From positions 62,001 through 126,000 of the forward strand of contig NZ_JAJOMA010000020.1 in NCBI RefSeq assembly GCF_021129235.1: 64,000 nucleotides of DNA, given 5' to 3'. Origin of the DNA: Kineosporia mesophila (lineage in GTDB: Bacteria; Actinomycetota; Actinomycetes; Actinomycetales; Kineosporiaceae). Below, one piece after another: positions 42,446-50,119 of this stretch. The translations under genes and the position numbers were made by a program. Positions within the stretch are counted from its first letter, which is position 1, and each line of letters opens with the position of its first letter. The notes under the pieces were generated by a model that saw nothing but the letters and a program-made list of their open reading frames with translations, made no database searches and was not told the DNA's origin.

Positions 42446-43852
42446 TCAGAGCCAGTACCGAGAGGAGCCGACAACATCACGAACAGCAGCCAGTGAATCC
42501 GCGACTCTTTTCATGTCCCCACCAAAGGCGCCCACTTTGAGCAATGGCCAATCCTCACCAAGATCATCTAATTCTGAATTGACTTCGTCGAGTATTGACG
42601 TTTGCCTCTTTGCTGCTCGCCACCCGAACTCGCCCATGGAGAAATAGTGATTACCAGTAGCATCGGCCTCTAATAAAGTTCGGAGAACTTCGAAGCGCTC
42701 GAAAGCCAGTGGAAAGGCATCTCCGTCAATGACTGGCGAGACATCTTTTTTGACTACTTGGTGGAGATGTCGAGATACCGGATGATAATACCTTGAGCCC
42801 TCAGCCCTTGGCAGAGTGTGCATTGTCTCGTTTTCGATCACTTTCCCGGGGCCAAGATAATTCACTGCGGTCTGTACGTCATTGCTTGCGCGCCAACTTT
42901 GCACCTTAACCATAGAAAGCTCACGCAATGTCTGCCAATGACCCGCATCGACAGCAGCAATGCCAGCCGCATAAAAGAGCCTGAGCGCGGGATATTTGCG
43001 CATATCTTCCCATACGGCGTGGTATGTTCCGGTGATAGGTTGATTGGCAGTAGCAATGATTTGCTTTAGGCTGCCCACCCAGAGACCATCGTGCTCAGCA
43101 GTGCCATAATAGACACCGACTGATATTGAACTGGCCACATCAGCACAATCTTCGTCATATTGATCCAATCTTGCCTGGATCCGTTCACCGTTAGGCTGTT
43201 CTGCGTTCTGGCCATAAGACGCGTCGCCCAGACGTTGAACCAGACGATCACACGTCCGCTTAACTGTTTGATGTAGCTGGACTCTATTCCTCGGATCGGC
43301 AATCAGTTCCATCACAGTTTGCGCGGTGGCCGGCGGGCGAACATCACCTTGATCTAGTTCTTTAGCTTGAAGGCTCCCCACGAAGCTGGGAGGTGGCCCC
43401 AGGGGCGGCCTATCTGGCACTTGAAATATGGCACGAAGAATACGATCAAATTGAGAATTCCAGTCAATATTTGGATCAATTGCTTCATAAAGAAGACCCT
43501 GTAGGGATGTCGGGACTTCAGCGTCGTCCAAGCGCACAACAATGACCTTTGCCCCTGTTTCGAGGCGCCTCACCATTGCAAGATCAAGTTCTTCTTTTAC
43601 CCACTTACTCTCAATGCTCGCTGCTGAAATAATTACAATTATCGCATTTGCGTTGGCAATTCCAATATTGAAGATCTTATCGATCAGACTATCTCCTGGG
43701 AGCATTTCCCATTGGTCGACCCATGCGTCCACGCCATTAGCTCGGAGCTCAGTCGCAAACTTTATTACGAACCGATCCTTGTCTTGGCTAGAGTGGCTAA
43801 TGAATGCTACTGGACTCTTCATCTGCGTCTGGGAATTTGGTTCGACACTCAC
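42446..43852 (-). CDS. TIR-domain protein with unrecognised C-terminal domain
   Basis: The 468-residue protein has an N-terminal TIR domain (residues 13-145): FISHSSQDKD box 1, the acidic turn WVDQWEMLPGDSL, and SKWVKEELDLA, where E88 (or E87) aligns with the catalytic glutamate of NAD-cleaving TIRs. A Pro-rich linker (146-158) leads to about 300 residues of mainly helical sequence that I do not recognise. Bacterial TIR proteins of this layout are usually antiviral effectors that deplete NAD or make cyclic ADP-ribose signals. Base composition is far more AT-rich than the flanks, a sign of recent transfer. GTG 43852 has AGGAG 8 nt upstream and overlaps by GTGA a short frame linked to the upstream gene. 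Antiviral role is inference. Confidence 0.85.
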   Translation of the reverse strand: MSVEPNSQTQMKSPVAFISHSSQDKDRFVIKFATELRANGVDAWVDQWEMLPGDSLIDKIFNIGIANANAIIVIISAASIESKWVKEELDLAMVRRLETGAKVIVVRLDDAEVPTSLQGLLYEAIDPNIDWNSQFDRILRAIFQVPDRPPLGPPPSFVGSLQAKELDQGDVRPPATAQTVMELIADPRNRVQLHQTVKRTCDRLVQRLGDASYGQNAEQPNGERIQARLDQYDEDCADVASSISVGVYYGTAEHDGLWVGSLKQIIATANQPITGTYHAVWEDMRKYPALRLFYAAGIAAVDAGHWQTLRELSMVKVQSWRASNDVQTAVNYLGPGKVIENETMHTLPRAEGSRYYHPVSRHLHQVVKKDVSPVIDGDAFPLAFERFEVLRTLLEADATGNHYFSMGEFGWRAAKRQTSILDEVNSELDDLGEDWPLLKVGAFGGDMKRVADSLAAVRDVVGSSRYWL

Positions 43853-44025
43853 AAGCTAGCTCCTCTTGATGATCCCCGACGATCCACTCGGATGATCATG
43901 GTATCCGGAAATGCCAACATGCCGTCTGGAGATAAGAACATTCCAAATATTATTCCTAAATACGCATCTAGCCATTCCTTGAACTCGGAGGCGGGACCTC
44001 GATTGACGTCAATACTTGGCGCGCA
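43849..44025 (-). other. Open frame between the partner gene and TIR, coupled to the TIR start
   Basis: In the frame one base behind the 183-residue gene, 58 codons stay open from 44025 to a TGA at 43849-43851 that overlaps the TIR start (GTGA). The translation includes a hydrophobic stretch (FKEWLDAYLGIIFGMFLSP). The only ATG is late (30 codons before the stop). Either a -1 frameshift joins it to the upstream gene, or it is a separate short coupled peptide, or the upstream gene has decayed. Confidence 0.4.
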
Positions 44026-44519
44026 TCACAGGCATCGGCCATAATTCCGGCGAAAAGACGCAGAAGCTCCTGAACCTCACTAATGGCTCGATAGAGCTCT
44101 GGTGCCCGCTGCCAATCTTTTTCCCATTGCACCGGGCTAACGTTCTCCGGACGCTGGAACTCATGGTCAAGGAGTGCGGGGTGCCATGTAGTCAGGAGCG
44201 GTCTGATTCCCGAATTGAGAACCGTGACAGCCAGAGATGCGAAAGAGACATTGTTTCTAGAAGACTCTGGCCTTGCCACCGATGGCCCATGGGCTCGCAG
44301 GACATTTCGAGTTATACCAAATATGGAGTAATAGGAAGTCAAAGTCTCCCTGAGCACCCCTTGGCCCTCTTGAATGGGCGCTAGGCTAACTCGTGTGCTC
44401 AGCTCAACGAGTATCTCCCATGCGGCTTCCCGCTCGCTTTCATCTGGGCGCCATGTTCCACCAATCTTTCCTAATCCCCATGGAAGACCTAGCTCAACGA
44501 CGATGGTTTCAACTGGCAT
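43968..44519 (-). CDS. 183-residue partner of the TIR protein, unknown family
   Basis: The product is mostly helical (WEILVELSTRVSLAPIQEG; RPLLTTWHPALLDHE; LLRLFAGIMADACDA) with no catalytic motif and no signal peptide. I recall similar unnamed actinobacterial proteins but cannot name the family. ATG 44519 has a strong AAGGAGG site. It precedes the TIR gene by 115 bp on the same strand, with an intervening open frame one base out of phase, so the real protein may be about 40 residues longer. It could be a sensor or regulator of the TIR effector; that is inference from gene order. Confidence 0.6.
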   Translation of the reverse strand: MPVETIVVELGLPWGLGKIGGTWRPDESEREAAWEILVELSTRVSLAPIQEGQGVLRETLTSYYSIFGITRNVLRAHGPSVARPESSRNNVSFASLAVTVLNSGIRPLLTTWHPALLDHEFQRPENVSPVQWEKDWQRAPELYRAISEVQELLRLFAGIMADACDARQVLTSIEVPPPSSRNG

Positions 44520-44873
44520 AAACTCCGACCTCCTTGATCTAGAAGAGAGCTATTCGGCGGTGCAGGCCAGCCGCTGGCATTGTCCCGGCGGGGCATCGCG
44601 ACCCGCAACGACATCCCACGCTCCTGGGAGGCGCTGACTGCACCATCACAGCGCTAGTCTCTCGCACCGGTCCGGCTGGTTTCCGTTTAATCGGGCCTCG
44701 AACTGAGGCAAGACCTCGACCTGGCACTGGGTGCAGGTGCCAACTCAGATGTGGCACGCAGATCGGCCGGCGCGGGGCGTCCAAAGACCCCGTTCGACTG
44801 GTTCGTGCCCCATCCGTGTCCCAGGAGATAGGGCAAACCATGATTCGCCTGGTCAGGACCGAAATGGATCGTG
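44520..44873. other. Region between the cargo cassette and attR
   Basis: No gene is supported in these 354 bp. It should contain the promoter of the minus-strand cassette. No clear -10/-35 pair or repeat was found by eye. Confidence 0.4.
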
Positions 44874-44920
44874 GTCTTGTAAACAGCAGGTCATCGGTTC
44901 GAATCCGATAGCGGGCTCCA
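44874..44920. repeat. attR core, 47-bp copy of the tRNA-Thr 3' part
   Basis: Identical to 30206-30252. It lacks the 5' 30 bp of the tRNA, so it is not a functional tRNA gene. Confidence 0.95.
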
Positions 44921-44940
44921 GTTCAGAGGCTACAGAGGTG

Positions 44941-44978
44941 CCTTGACCAGTGCCGATGCTGTTAGATCTCGTCGCTCC
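44941..44978 (-). pseudogene. Possible scrap of a second integrase 3' end
   Basis: CCTTGACCAG lies 21 bp after attR, just as CCCTGACCAG lies 21 bp after attL. Then TTAGATCTCGTCGC (44962-44975) matches the end of int at 30433 (TTAGAGCTCGTCGC), reading S-D-E-I-stop against G-D-E-L-stop. The intervening and following int sequence is gone. This suggests the left end of a related, decayed element. Confidence 0.4.
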
Positions 44979-45037
44979 GGGAGTGCACAATGAGGCGAGA
45001 CACGGACAGCTGTGCCGGATCTACCTAGCGTAGGCAG

Positions 45038-45454
45038 ATGGCGTCTGCAGTCGTGGGTCTCATTGGGGCAGTAATCGGCGGGCTACTCGTGACCCTGGGC
45101 GATCTGATGGCTCGTCGAATTGAACGACGGGCCGATCGGCGTGAGCAGTTGCGCTTGGCAGCTGCTGGTGTCATTGCGTCCTACCTCCATGCCAGAAGCC
45201 ACCTGATCGTGGTCCATCGTCAAGGTCAGACCCTGAATCACAAGGACATCTGGCCTGATGATCGGTACATAGCCACGGCGCAACTGTTCACGCTTCCCGG
45301 TGCTGAGCATCTGCATGAACTCATGGGTGCCCTCCGCAACGCGACACTGGCCATGTACGAGGAAACAGATTTGGCGCTGTTCGCTCTCTGTTGCGATGAG
45401 CAGATGGCGGCGATCCAGAATTTCGAGACTCGGATCAGAGAGCTGAGCAGCTGA
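45038..45454 (+). CDS. 138-residue protein with N-terminal membrane helix
   Basis: The protein has one N-terminal helix (residues 2-24, VVGLIGAVIGGLLVTLGDL) followed by a basic segment and a soluble helical domain, giving a membrane-tethered cytoplasmic protein. No family recognised. ATG 45038 has no clear ribosome site. It lies just outside attR in the putative remnant of a second element. Confidence 0.55.
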   Translation: MASAVVGLIGAVIGGLLVTLGDLMARRIERRADRREQLRLAAAGVIASYLHARSHLIVVHRQGQTLNHKDIWPDDRYIATAQLFTLPGAEHLHELMGALRNATLAMYEETDLALFALCCDEQMAAIQNFETRIRELSS

Positions 45455-45524
45455 GGAGAGGCTCTCAGGCCTGTAGGACGAAGGGCGCGGTCAGACCCGG
45501 CCGGTGCGTCCTGGTCCGAATGTG

Positions 45525-46913
45525 TCAGGGGGAGACACGGCTACGAGAGGCCAGGGCCCGCAGGTCGGGGGTTGTCCGCCCGGACATCAGCAGACCCGAG
45601 ATCAGGGCTCGGATCGCGGGGCGGGCATGAGTCTCTTCTGGGGCCAGATGCTCGGCGGCCAGCAGTGCCCGTAGACATTCATCGCGGTCACCGCGTAGGG
45701 CCTGGGCCGTTGCGACGTCGCCCCAGTACCGGGCCCGCCGTTCGATCGTCGGTAGGCGGGACGGGGTGAGGGCGTGCGCTGTGGCTAGGGCTGTAACGGG
45801 ATCGCCCGTGCTGGTTTCGGCCGAGATGCGATGCAGAGCCACCGTCGCAGGGGTGAACCCGCCGACGTATCGGCGCACCACAGGACCGTCCGCCAGGCCG
45901 GCAGCGATGACGGCGGCTTCAGTGGTGAGTTCGCGCATGCCCTGACCGTCGCCGATCTTCGCAGCGGTGTAGGCGGCCGACTGCACCAGCAGACCTCGCA
46001 TCGCCGTGCCCTCGCGGCCGGCTCGCCGCAGACGCGGGTCGTCGGCCACCGATAGTGCGATGGAGAGCGCCTGATCGGTCCAGCCGGAACGGCGGGCCAG
46101 GACGGCCAACTGTCGGGTGGCCTCACCGGCCAGGAGCGCGTCATCGCGATCGGTGGCCAGCTGTCGTGCGCGGTCGGCGGCCATCCACCCCAACGGCTGG
46201 TCGCCGAACTTGATCAGGACCCGGGTTGCGACCAGGTATGCCTGCGCCAGGACTGCTTCATGCGCATCACCGCTAGTGGTCTCCTCCGTGGGTACACAGC
46301 CTGATTCGGTCATCTGGTGCCCGGCGCGGATCAGCGCAGGCAGAGTTTGGGCCAGGCTCCTGTACCGGCACCCTGCATCCTGCTCGATCACGAGCCTCAA
46401 CTGTGCCGACAGCGGCCGAGGCATCCCGTTGGTTGTATCGGAACCAGGATCGTTGAGGCCGAGCATCGCATCGCGGATGCCTCCAACGAGGGCATCGGCA
46501 GCAGTGGTCTGCGGTGATGACGACGCCGACTGCTCCCCGAGCACGGGCAGACCAGCTGCGCTGGTCGCTGATAGAGCAAGGAATGCTCGCCGCCGCACGT
46601 CGTCCTCCTGCCTGAGGATGTCCACCTTAGGCGGGGAGAGACGCGGGTAGGCCGTAGTTCCGGTCTGTCGAGCTGCCATCGAATACTGCTCGGATACGGC
46701 TTCGGCCAGACCGACCTCGGCCACAGGAATGTCCAGCGCCGTGCAGAACCGGCGTAGGACATCGACATCAGTCAGAGGCGAGATGCCGCGCTCGTACCGG
46801 GAAACCTGAGCGGAGGAGTACCCCGTCAGCTGTCCCAGCTGTGCCTGAGTAAGCCTGCGCCCAAGCCGGGCTCGGCGTACCACCAAGCCCGTCATCACTG
46901 CGGACGTCGACAT
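45525..46913 (-). CDS. XRE-family regulator with TPR-like C-terminal domain
   Basis: The 462-residue regulator has an N-terminal HTH (about 7-65: RLTQAQLGQLTGYSSAQVS, RYERG). After a linker with a hydrophobic Ala/Leu segment near residue 115 comes a long helical region with repeated 40-residue units (about 200-450), like the TPR domains of streptomycete XRE regulators. Those often neighbour Nudix genes on integrated elements, and a Nudix remnant is found at 47737. ATG 46913 is divergent from the 47113 gene. Function is regulatory; target and ligand unknown. Confidence 0.75.
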   Translation of the reverse strand: MSTSAVMTGLVVRRARLGRRLTQAQLGQLTGYSSAQVSRYERGISPLTDVDVLRRFCTALDIPVAEVGLAEAVSEQYSMAARQTGTTAYPRLSPPKVDILRQEDDVRRRAFLALSATSAAGLPVLGEQSASSSPQTTAADALVGGIRDAMLGLNDPGSDTTNGMPRPLSAQLRLVIEQDAGCRYRSLAQTLPALIRAGHQMTESGCVPTEETTSGDAHEAVLAQAYLVATRVLIKFGDQPLGWMAADRARQLATDRDDALLAGEATRQLAVLARRSGWTDQALSIALSVADDPRLRRAGREGTAMRGLLVQSAAYTAAKIGDGQGMRELTTEAAVIAAGLADGPVVRRYVGGFTPATVALHRISAETSTGDPVTALATAHALTPSRLPTIERRARYWGDVATAQALRGDRDECLRALLAAEHLAPEETHARPAIRALISGLLMSGRTTPDLRALASRSRVSP

Positions 46914-47112
46914 TCAGCCCCGTTCCCCCGTGCAGCCGCTCCACCCCTGTCGGACTTTAACTCCGATCCAGCGACTGCAGAAGACGAATTGCATGGTTTG
47001 CAAGTTGATGAGCATCGGGCGACCGCGCCGCTATCCACTCCGCCTTGGGAGCCGTCTACTGGAAACGCGTCAGGAACCTGGCACAGCAGTAGCTTTCGAA
47101 GATGGGAGTGTT

Positions 47113-47475
47113 ATGACCAGCACGTCCGTAGGCGCATCAGGCCCTCCCCCTGAGGCCGAGCTTCACCGAGAAACAAGCGCACCTGCCGTCGGAAGTCCGA
47201 CGGGAGGACCCACCAGGCTCACCGCCGGGCAGTTCCGGCGCCATTTGAGCAGCCAGCACATTCCGGTGAAATACGTTGCCACTCTGGATACCGGCGAGTT
47301 CCAGGTTTACCTTCCCGCCGGTATCGCACCACGCCAGTTCCAGGCACTGCTGGAGGGCATCGAAGCGCTCCCGGAAGTACGTAGCGCACAGAGGCCATCG
47401 ATAGGACGGGGCGCTGACGTCCTGTTCGTTACTCCCTCGTGGCTGCCGATGGGGCAGATAGAGGGATCACCCTGA
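47113..47475 (+). CDS. 120-residue protein of unknown function
   Basis: Residues 1-40 are Pro/Ser/Gly-rich and probably disordered; the rest looks like a small alpha/beta domain (TAGQFRRHLSSQHIPV, then GEFQVYLPAG). No family recognised. ATG 47113 has GGGAG 4-5 nt upstream and is preferred to the much longer upstream frame, which would run through the regulator's promoter. Divergent from the XRE-TPR gene; the pair may be one regulatory unit. Confidence 0.55.
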   Translation: MTSTSVGASGPPPEAELHRETSAPAVGSPTGGPTRLTAGQFRRHLSSQHIPVKYVATLDTGEFQVYLPAGIAPRQFQALLEGIEALPEVRSAQRPSIGRGADVLFVTPSWLPMGQIEGSP

Positions 47476-47572
47476 TCGGCCGTCCGTCCCGGCGGTCTCC
47501 CTCCGTCGGCCGCGTCGGGCGGTCCTGAGACCTTCGGACGGCTCAAACGGGGTGGGCCTTCCGAAGGTTGCG

Positions 47573-47617
47573 GGGGCCGGTGCCCGGGACCTCCTTCCCA
47601 AGCCGGCACCGGTCCCC
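47573..47617 (+). terminator. Hairpin after the 47113 gene
   Basis: GGGGCCGGTGCC (47573-47584) pairs with 47605-47617 with one bulge. It lies about 100 bp after the stop codon. Confidence 0.5.
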
Positions 47618-47736
47618 ACCGTGATCGTCGTCGGTGTACTCGGCCAGCCGGGATCCGCTCCCCGACTGCGCTATCGGCGTAGTGGACTGGGCTGCCCCGT
47701 GTCTTCATGCCCGAGGCACCGCATCAAGGAGAGTCC

Positions 47737-47998
47737 ATGGCGGCTGTTGTTCTGACCACCGATCATCGGGCCTGGACGACCATTGCGGACGGCTTTCGTG
47801 TCCGGTTGATGGACGCAGGCGTGGAGACCTGAGCCGGTCAACCGGGAGCCGGACAAGTGCCTGCAGCTGCGGTGGTTCGCGGTGCAGGATCTGCCCGAGA
47901 ACCTGATTCCCTATCCGGCCGCGGGGTTGCGGGGATATCTCGGCGGTGACCCCGGTATCACCCGGCACGGCTGGCTGAAGAACGCCGAAACCGCCTGA
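47737..47998 (+). pseudogene. Nudix hydrolase remnant, Nudix box deleted
   Basis: An ATG at 47737 opens 31 codons ending at TGA 47830-47832. One base back in phase (from 47831) a frame continues to 47998 with EPVNREPDKC, LRWFAVQDLPENLIPY and RHGWLKNAETA, which are typical C-terminal sequences of actinobacterial Nudix hydrolases. The central GX5EX7REUXEEXGU box is missing, so the gene is dead. The AICE pSAM2 carries a Nudix-motif immunity protein (Pif), so this may be the relic of an element's immunity gene (inference). Confidence 0.65.
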
Positions 47999-48727
47999 CT
48001 ACCAAGGCATCACCGTTCCGTCCCAGCTGAAGAACGCACCGGTCGGGCCGTCGTCGCCGAGCTGGGCCAGGCGTACCGCTCCCTCGGCGGCCTCGGCCGG
48101 GTCTTCGCCCAGGGATCGGGCGCGGCCGTTCAGGTCGGTCGCCCTCAGGCCGGGGGCCAGGGCGTTGATCCGGAATTCGGGCAGGGCCTGGGCGTAGAGC
48201 GTGGTGATCATGTTCAGGGCGGTCTTGGACGAGCGGTAGCTCACGGCGGCGGGGGAGTGCATGGCGGGGGCTCCGACGGCGGACGCCCGCACAGCTTCGT
48301 CGGTGCTGGCCCCCAACGATGCCGTGCCGCTGGAGATATTGACGATGCGGGGTGCGGACGAGCGGCGCAGGGCGGGGAGGAAGGCGTTCGTCACGGCTAC
48401 GACGCCGAAGACGTTGGTCTCGTAGGTGGTGCGGAAGCTGTCCACCGACGCCTCGGGGCCGATGGCCCCGTCCACCATCATTCCGGCGTTGTTGATCAGG
48501 ATGTCGAGGGCGCCGATCGCCGAGGCAGCGGCCGCGATGCTCGTCTTGTCGGTGACGTCGAGCTGGACGAAGTGGCAGTCTCCGCCGATCTCCTCGACCG
48601 CCCGGAGGCCGCGCCCGGCGTCGCGGGAACCCAGGTGCACGGTGAGGCCGGCCCGGACGAGCTGCCGGGCGATCTCCTGGCCGATGCCCTTGTTGGCGCC
48701 GGTGACCAGCGCAATCGTGGAAGTCAT
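47999..48727 (-). CDS. Short-chain dehydrogenase/reductase
   Basis: A classical SDR of 242 residues: TGANKGIG cofactor loop (residues 10-17), NNAG near residue 83, catalytic Ser in VNISSGTASL, and YxxxK as SYRSSK, ending with a NALAPG motif. The residue after the second strand (GSRDAG with Arg) suggests NADP preference. The substrate is unknown. ATG 48727 gives MTSTIALVTG; upstream in-frame codons overlap the divergent regulator. An imperfect palindrome in the 85-bp divergent spacer probably binds that regulator. Confidence 0.88.
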   Translation of the reverse strand: MTSTIALVTGANKGIGQEIARQLVRAGLTVHLGSRDAGRGLRAVEEIGGDCHFVQLDVTDKTSIAAAASAIGALDILINNAGMMVDGAIGPEASVDSFRTTYETNVFGVVAVTNAFLPALRRSSAPRIVNISSGTASLGASTDEAVRASAVGAPAMHSPAAVSYRSSKTALNMITTLYAQALPEFRINALAPGLRATDLNGRARSLGEDPAEAAEGAVRLAQLGDDGPTGAFFSWDGTVMPW

Positions 48728-48754
48728 GAGACCAACGCTGCCGCCCGCGTCCCT

Positions 48755-48787
48755 AGTTATCCAGGTACAGGTGGTACCCGAATAACC
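48755..48787. promoter_or_regulatory. Imperfect palindrome between SDR and XRE genes
   Basis: AGTTATCCAGGTAC (48755-48768) is mirrored by 48774-48787 with 3 mismatches in 14. It is centred in the divergent promoter and is the likely operator of the XRE regulator. Confidence 0.55.
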
Positions 48788-48812
48788 ACGGGGAAAAGCG
48801 CGTTCAGGGAAC

Positions 48813-49625
48813 ATGCCGAGAACCGAACTGGCCCGGTTCCTGCGCGACCGCCGGGAGGCGCTGCGCCCCGTGGACGCCGGGCTGCCCCCGGGCCGTCGTC
48901 GCCGCACGCCCGGGCTGCGCCGTGAGGAGGTCGCCGAACTCGCCGGGATGTCGGTGGACTACTACGCCCGGCTGGAACAGGGGCGGGGCCCGCGTCCCTC
49001 GCCGGGTGTGCTTGAGGCGGTCGGCGGAGCTCTGCGTCTGGGGCCGGCTGAGCGCATCCACCTGTTCCGTCTGGCCGGCAGCGCCCCGCAGGCGCCGTCC
49101 GCGCCGGCTCGCCGTGTTCGTCCTCACGTGGCCGGTCTCCTGCACCGGATGCCGGGCACGGCGGCCGTGGTAACTGCCGCGAACTATGACGTGGTGGGCT
49201 GGAATCCGCTTGCCGCAGCGCTTCTCGGGCCGCAGGAGGGCCGCAACCTGGCCCGCCGCCGATTTCTCTCCGATGCCCACGCCGCCCAGGTGATGGCGCC
49301 GGAGTTCGCCGAGATCGTGGTGACCCGGCTGCGGGGCGCGGCCGTGCGATACCCGCACGACGCCGCCCTGAACCGGCTACTGAACGACCTGCGCGACGGC
49401 AGTGAGGAATTCCGCGAGCTCTGGGCGCGCAACCCGGTGAGACTGCCCGGCCACCAGGTGAAGACGCTCGAGCACCCGGAACTCGGCCGCCTGCGCCTGA
49501 ACTGTGACGTGCTCGCGGTGCCGGAAGACGATCAGCAGGTCGTCTTCATCACCGCCGACCCGGGCAGCGCCACCGAGCGGGCACTGCGGCAGCTGGCCAC
49601 CCGGGTCCCCGTCAGCGCTACCTGA
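48813..49625 (+). CDS. XRE-family regulator with MmyB-like ligand domain
   Basis: The 270-residue protein has an HTH (about 5-75: RREEVAELAGMSVDYYARLEQGRG) and a MmyB-like C-terminal domain (about 98-265: NYDVVGWNPLAAALLG, ARNPVRLPGHQVKTLEHPELG), the PAS-like fold described for actinobacterial regulators of SDR genes. Such regulators are typically divergent from the dehydrogenase they control, as here. ATG 48813 has CAGGGA upstream. The ligand is unknown. Confidence 0.88.
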   Translation: MPRTELARFLRDRREALRPVDAGLPPGRRRRTPGLRREEVAELAGMSVDYYARLEQGRGPRPSPGVLEAVGGALRLGPAERIHLFRLAGSAPQAPSAPARRVRPHVAGLLHRMPGTAAVVTAANYDVVGWNPLAAALLGPQEGRNLARRRFLSDAHAAQVMAPEFAEIVVTRLRGAAVRYPHDAALNRLLNDLRDGSEEFRELWARNPVRLPGHQVKTLEHPELGRLRLNCDVLAVPEDDQQVVFITADPGSATERALRQLATRVPVSAT

Positions 49626-49708
49626 CCTCTACCGGGCCCAGTGCTTGTCGTAGGTCCTCTTCGGGTCCACCGCGGCCGGAGTTCTCCCCGTGGGGCGAGG
49701 AGGTGGCG

Positions 49709-50119
49709 TCAGACCGGCGTAACCGGGACCTGGGTGCGCGTGCGCCACAGCCAGTACAGGCCGATCATCGGCAGCACCAGCGGTACGTAGCCGTAGCCCT
49801 GCCCGAAGTTCGACCAGACCGTCGCGTCGGGGAAGTCGCCGGAGTCGAGCACGCTGAACAGGCCCACACCGATCACGCCGACCAGTTCGAAGGTGCACGT
49901 GGCCAGCGCGACCCGGCGCCAGGTCGCTCCCGGGCGGGCGAGAGCCAGGGTGGCGATCACGTAGACGATGCCGGAGAGCAGCGACAGCAGGTAGGGCAGA
50001 GGGGCGTTGCTGAACTCCGTGGCGATCTGGACGATCGCGCGGGAGCAGGCGGCCAGGGCGAAGATCGCGTAGACGGCCACGAGAAGCCGTCCCGGGCCAG
50101 AGGTGCGGGGGTCATCCAC
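49709..50119 (-). CDS. Four-helix integral membrane protein
   Basis: The 136-residue protein has four membrane helices (about 11-31, 41-61, 69-88 and 112-128). It pairs with the upstream gene, overlapping by 8 nt. Actinobacterial homologues in such pairs are conserved, but their function is unknown. Possibly a two-subunit membrane complex (inference). Confidence 0.7.
   Translation of the reverse strand: MDDPRTSGPGRLLVAVYAIFALAACSRAIVQIATEFSNAPLPYLLSLLSGIVYVIATLALARPGATWRRVALATCTFELVGVIGVGLFSVLDSGDFPDATVWSNFGQGYGYVPLVLPMIGLYWLWRTRTQVPVTPV

Larger units (their letters stand above)
30206..44920. mobile_element. Integrative and conjugative element of the AICE type in tRNA-Thr
   Basis: The element is bounded by perfect 47-bp direct repeats, the left one inside an intact tRNA-Thr. 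In order it holds int and xis next to the tRNA, a DUF3631 ATPase, a small zinc-finger membrane protein, a TraB/FtsK-like translocase, a membrane/HTH protein and three small coupled genes, all on the minus strand. A GntR regulator and a dehydrogenase follow on the plus strand, then a DUF397 / XRE pair, and AT-rich cargo with a TIR protein. A single FtsK-like translocase without type IV secretion genes is the hallmark of actinomycete integrative and conjugative elements, which move double-stranded DNA. No RepSA-type or primase-polymerase replication gene was recognised; the DUF3631 protein is the only replication candidate. Confidence 0.9.

Noticed and set aside
42081-42647. Plus-strand frame of 188 codons antisense to the end of the TIR gene
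   Set aside because: No ribosome site or family, and half of it is antisense to the well-supported TIR protein.
44874-44920. A second tRNA-Thr gene
   Set aside because: Only the 3' 47 bp of the tRNA are present; acceptor 5' strand and D-arm are missing. It is attR.
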